64,000 nucleotides of DNA. It comes from Flavobacterium sp. W4I14. GTDB taxonomy: Bacteria > Bacteroidota > Bacteroidia > Sphingobacteriales > Sphingobacteriaceae. The position numbers and the translations under genes are program-made. The stretch lies in contig JAUSZU010000001.1 of assembly GCA_030817875.1 (NCBI GenBank), forward strand, positions 4,464,001 to 4,528,000, given 5' to 3'. Numbering within the stretch: position 1 is the stretch's first letter; each line of letters starts with the position of its first letter. Below, piece by piece: positions 61,304 to 64,000 of the stretch. The notes below the pieces were generated by a model. It was given only the letters and a program-made list of their open reading frames with translations. It was not told where the DNA came from and ran no database searches.

Positions 61304-61807
61304 TTAGCTATAAACCAGGTTTTCGCGCTGTTCATAATTTACCATAAGATTTTCAGTAATTTTCACCACCAATGTCTCGTGTTCTTTACCATTATAGCTT
61401 AAGATTAACAGATCACCAATGATTTCGTGTAAAATTAATTTCGGAGTGGTGTAGGTGATCGATACCACATGTGCTGCTTTATTTAACAGATCTGAAGTGT
61501 AAATATATAATTCGGCCCAATCGAAAAGGACTGGGTGACCTTCTAAATCGTTTAAAACAGGTATTTTATGTTCCAAGGCAGCAATGCTGTTCATTACGGA
61601 GTACTGAAGTTTTTGATGTAATGCATTTGCCTTTTCGCTGGTTTGTTGCATCTGAGCAAAAGTATGCAGGTGCTGATCAAAGCTGTATATTTTTGACCTT
61701 TTTTGAAACTCTTTGTAAGTATTGTGAAATATCCGCCTTTCAAATTCCGTTCTGCACATGAAATTGAAATATTGTTTTACACTGAGGTTAATGCTAGCTA
61801 AAGCCAT
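61304..61807 (-). CDS. Unknown protein
   Basis: 167 residues from the ATG at 61807. Sequence NLSVKQYFNFMCRTEFERRIF, then HTFAQMQQTSEKANALHQKL, and a C-terminal half rich in hydrophobic and aromatic residues (VLFDWAELYIYTSDLL, KLILHEIIGDLLILSYNG). No signal peptide or membrane helix. I do not recognise it. The remnant at 61111-61290 lies just downstream on the same strand, so the two could once have been one gene or an operon. Confidence 0.6.
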   Translation of the reverse strand: MALASINLSVKQYFNFMCRTEFERRIFHNTYKEFQKRSKIYSFDQHLHTFAQMQQTSEKANALHQKLQYSVMNSIAALEHKIPVLNDLEGHPVLFDWAELYIYTSDLLNKAAHVVSITYTTPKLILHEIIGDLLILSYNGKEHETLVVKITENLMVNYEQRENLVYS

Positions 61808-62623
61808 AATATTCGGTTTTTGTTGCTGATTCAAATATGGAACAATAAAAAAAATTAATTTATAGCGTATCGGTTAACGCTGATTATCAATCGGTAAATA
61901 GCGAAACTAAATCTTGATTATGAAAAACGGATGAATATTGTTTTGAGTACGAAGATTTGGCTGAACAGCCCGTTATTTAAGGTATTTTAACATTTCGAGA
62001 TTTTCTGAAGGGGCAACTCAAGCGTAGTCGAAGGATAGTCTTTTATTAGAAAATGTAGCTGTAGTAGTTCTTGGCAGTTTGCAGTCCCGCCATTCGCTTT
62101 AGTCCCGATGAAACCTGTGAAACAAGCAAGCACACCATAAAAAAGCAAAAATAGTGCTTAAATCGGAGCTGTCGCTATTGTCGGGTTTAAGAACAAGGGT
62201 TTGTACACCCTGCAACCCAAAAAATGAAATGCTGTTGTGGCCAGCTAGCCCCGGTTGAAGCGATACCCTGCAGCAACGAGGTACGAGGCAGCAAAGCGTA
62301 TAAGCGTAAAACGGGAACGCATTTATTGCTATGTACAAGTCTTGCGCTCCAAACATGAAAATTAAATTGGGTTTTTAAATGTGAAGATAACGGTCTTAGA
62401 CTAAGCTCTCCACAGGAGTCCTTTGGACAGACTGACAACCACGGCGCCTAACCTTAACTTAATCACACGGCCTCCTTTGCTAAAAATACAATCTAATAGC
62501 TTATAGCACAAGCTATTAATTAGCGGCAAGATGCAACCAATCGTCAATTTCAATTTTTTAAAACAGTTTAATTTCCAGCAGGTTATTAATATACAAAATA
62601 GGTATAACCCAAACTTTTGCGAT
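61808..62623. other. Gene-free stretch with a GC-rich element
   Basis: About 800 bp. The first 200 bp are AT-rich. A half hairpin caagcgtagtcgaagg lies near 62020. From about 62090 to 62400 is a GC-richer block with words agccccggttgaagcgata and acgaggtacgaggcagcaaa. These resemble a widespread Bacteroidota intergenic element, and it shares its style with the tandem units at 26995-28190. No protein is encoded on either strand. Confidence 0.5.
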
Positions 62624-62968
62624 ATGGAAACGAGAAACAACCATGGTTTAATCCAGGCTTTATTAGATTGCGCCTTAGCTTGCGAGCATTGTGCATCTTC
62701 CTGCTTAAAAGAAGAAGACATCAATATGATGATTGACTGCATCAAACTAGACAGGGATTGCGCAGATATCTGTACCCAGGCAGCCCGGTTATTGCAAAGA
62801 GATTCAATTATCGGGCACCAATATTTGTTGCTCTGTGAAGAAATATGCAGGCTTTGTGCAGCCGAATGTAGCAAACACGATCATGAACATTGCAGACAAT
62901 GTGCTGTTGCCTGCGAGGAATGTGCAGATGCCTGCCATGCCAATCACGAACCGATCCATCAGGATTAA
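62624..62968 (+). CDS. Four-helix-bundle copper-binding protein (DUF326/Csp type)
   Basis: 114 residues from the ATG at 62624 (the longer frame to 62531 is unsupported). Sixteen cysteines in heptad-like spacing: CALACEHCASSC, CIKLDRDCADIC, CEEICRLCAAECS, CRQCAVACEECADAC. The pattern matches the DUF326 copper-storage proteins, which bind many Cu(I) ions along the bundle core. No leader peptide, so probably cytosolic. A perfect terminator follows. Confidence 0.92.
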   Translation: METRNNHGLIQALLDCALACEHCASSCLKEEDINMMIDCIKLDRDCADICTQAARLLQRDSIIGHQYLLLCEEICRLCAAECSKHDHEHCRQCAVACEECADACHANHEPIHQD

Positions 62969-62970
62969 AA

Positions 62971-63003
62971 AAAAGCGCGCCGATTTTAAATCGGCGCGCT
63001 TTT
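62971..63003 (+). terminator. Terminator between the DUF326 and HtrA genes
   Basis: aaaagcgcgccgattt, loop t, aaatcggcgcgctttt. Sixteen-base perfect stem; works in both directions. Confidence 0.92.
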
Positions 63004-63026
63004 AAAACTATTTTTTATCAGATCAA

Positions 63027-64000
63027 TTACTGCGCTGGGAAGCTATAGTTATAAGAACCTTGCTCGCCAACACCAGAAATACTCACCATGTTGTTTCTAC
63101 CTAAAGGTAACGCTTTTTGAACATCGGCAACAGAATTTACAGGTTGTCCGTTCACTTTAGTAATGATTAAACCTTTTTCAACACCAATATTATCAAATGC
63201 TTTTCCTGTAGTTACAGAGGTTACTACAACACCACTATTAATGCCATATTTCGATTTCTGTGCTTGAGTAGCAGGAGCAAAAGTTGCACCTAATTTCGAA
63301 ACCTCAGCCCCTTTGCTTGTTGCATTTTTAGCAGTTAAACCAACACTGGCTTCGCCTTTTAATGTTACACTATAATCTTTCAGTGCACCATCGCGTAATA
63401 CCGTTAATTTAACTTTATCACCTGGATTTAAACGGCCAACTCTTTCCTGAAGATCAGGTGAATCGTTGATCACTACGCCATCAACTTTTTTGATAACATC
63501 ACCTGATTTAATGCCCGCAGCAGCAGCACCGCCACCAGGAACCACATCATTCACATACAAGCCACTTATTTCGTTGGTTTTAATGCCTTCAGGTTTTTCC
63601 TCGCCACTTAATGGCACAAAGTTAACGCCAATGTAACCACGTTTAACTGAACCATATTTCATAAAATCATCAACAATCTTACGGGCAAGATTAACTGGAA
63701 TTGCAAATCCATAACCTTGGTTATATCCACTTTGCGATGCGATTGCTGAGTTAATACCTACCAATTCGCCATTTGCGTTTACAAGGGCGCCACCACTGTT
63801 GCCTGGGTTAATGGCTGCATCGGTTTGAATAAATGATTCGATACTTGTATTTGCCGGACGATCTGGTCTTTTACCGGTACGTTGGTATTCACGATACTCC
63901 TCTTCAGTAATTTCGTTGCCTTGTTGCTCGCGGCCAATAATACCAATACTACGGTTTTTCGCACTCACAATACCAGCTGTTACCGTAGTATTTAAATCTA
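63027..64000 (-). CDS. HtrA/Deg-family serine protease, N-terminus outside window
   Basis: The frame is open through the window end ([14 protein letters not shown] is still visible), so the start and the catalytic His and Asp lie beyond it. The catalytic Ser is in [11 protein letters not shown]. Two PDZ domains follow ([30 protein letters not shown]; then [20 protein letters not shown]). DegP-like proteins remove misfolded proteins in the periplasm. C-terminal PDZ-2 ends in [10 protein letters not shown]. Confidence 0.93.
   Translation of the reverse strand, partial: DLNTTVTAGIVSAKNRSIGIIGREQQGNEITEEEYREYQRTGKRPDRPANTSIESFIQTDAAINPGNSGGALVNANGELVGINSAIASQSGYNQGYGFAIPVNLARKIVDDFMKYGSVKRGYIGVNFVPLSGEEKPEGIKTNEISGLYVNDVVPGGGAAAAGIKSGDVIKKVDGVVINDSPDLQERVGRLNPGDKVKLTVLRDGALKDYSVTLKGEASVGLTAKNATSKGAEVSKLGATFAPATQAQKSKYGINSGVVVTSVTTGKAFDNIGVEKGLIITKVNGQPVNSVADVQKALPLGRNNMVSISGVGEQGSYNYSFPAQ

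Noticed and set aside
62099-62874. Overlapping minus-strand frames across the GC-rich block and the DUF326 gene
   Set aside because: They are shadows of the Cys-rich gene on the plus strand, or run through repeat-like DNA; composition is not protein-like.

Overview
The window is a chromosomal segment of a Bacteroidota bacterium, most likely family Sphingobacteriaceae and Pedobacter-like. Evidence: AT-rich sequence, promoters with the Bacteroidota -7 element TAnnTTTG and sometimes an upstream TTTG, few Shine-Dalgarno sites, an sdhCAB operon with a one-piece cytochrome b, a TonB-dependent receptor with an N-terminal carboxypeptidase-like domain, BlaI/M56 and LytTR systems, and many secreted Gfo/Idh/MocA and DUF1080 proteins. 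The genus is inferred from memory of gene content, not from a search.

Layout. 1-5 kb: two GNAT acetyltransferases (one cut by the window edge, one frameshifted), then der, a TlpA-like thioredoxin and era, all on the minus strand, and a tandemly duplicated tRNA-fMet/tRNA-Glu pair. 5-8.5 kb: a frameshifted phytanoyl-CoA dioxygenase-like gene, a RibD/DHFR-like reductase, a quinone oxidoreductase-like gene and the last codons of an AraC-type regulator. 8.5-19 kb: a carbohydrate locus with a DUF1593 protein, three Gfo/Idh/MocA oxidoreductases (two with Tat-type leaders), a 1157-aa protein joining HEAT-like repeats to two DUF1080 domains, and a divergent ROK regulator. I read it as a candidate 3-keto-glycoside pathway. 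19-29.5 kb: single genes (hydrolase, CDGSH protein, SDR, OYE, pirin), one-component regulators (AraC, HxlR, ArsR), two lysine-rich proteins, and a 1.3-kb non-coding region with three tandem ~410-bp units.

29.5-41.5 kb: an ECF sigma factor overlapping an anti-sigma/beta-barrel fusion, a secreted-repeat lipoprotein, HIT protein, greA with a terminator-like leader, M1 peptidase, OsmC, a 2-hydroxyacid dehydrogenase, an outer-membrane receptor and a NUDIX gene whose 3' end is triplicated. 41.5-43 kb: an array of nine small hairpins leading into an IS200/IS605-type tnpA. 43-54.8 kb: plsC, a LytTR two-component pair divergent from a small membrane protein plus ABC exporter, an orphan LuxR-type domain, a HisKA_3/NarL-type pair behind two unknown genes, and a BlaI - M56/TonB/plug - plug - TonB operon.

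55-64 kb: sdhCAB, a GxxExxY gene with an in-frame stop, a thioredoxin-fold lipoprotein lacking its cysteines, a cold-shock protein, an unknown gene, a Cys-rich four-helix-bundle protein and an HtrA-type protease cut by the window end.

Two themes stand out. One is gene decay: three genes with single-base frameshifts, one with a nonsense codon and several remnants. The other is very repeat-rich intergenic DNA: CGTCAT-ended hairpins, an 18-bp palindrome, tandem structured units and REP-like hairpins beside a tnpA.
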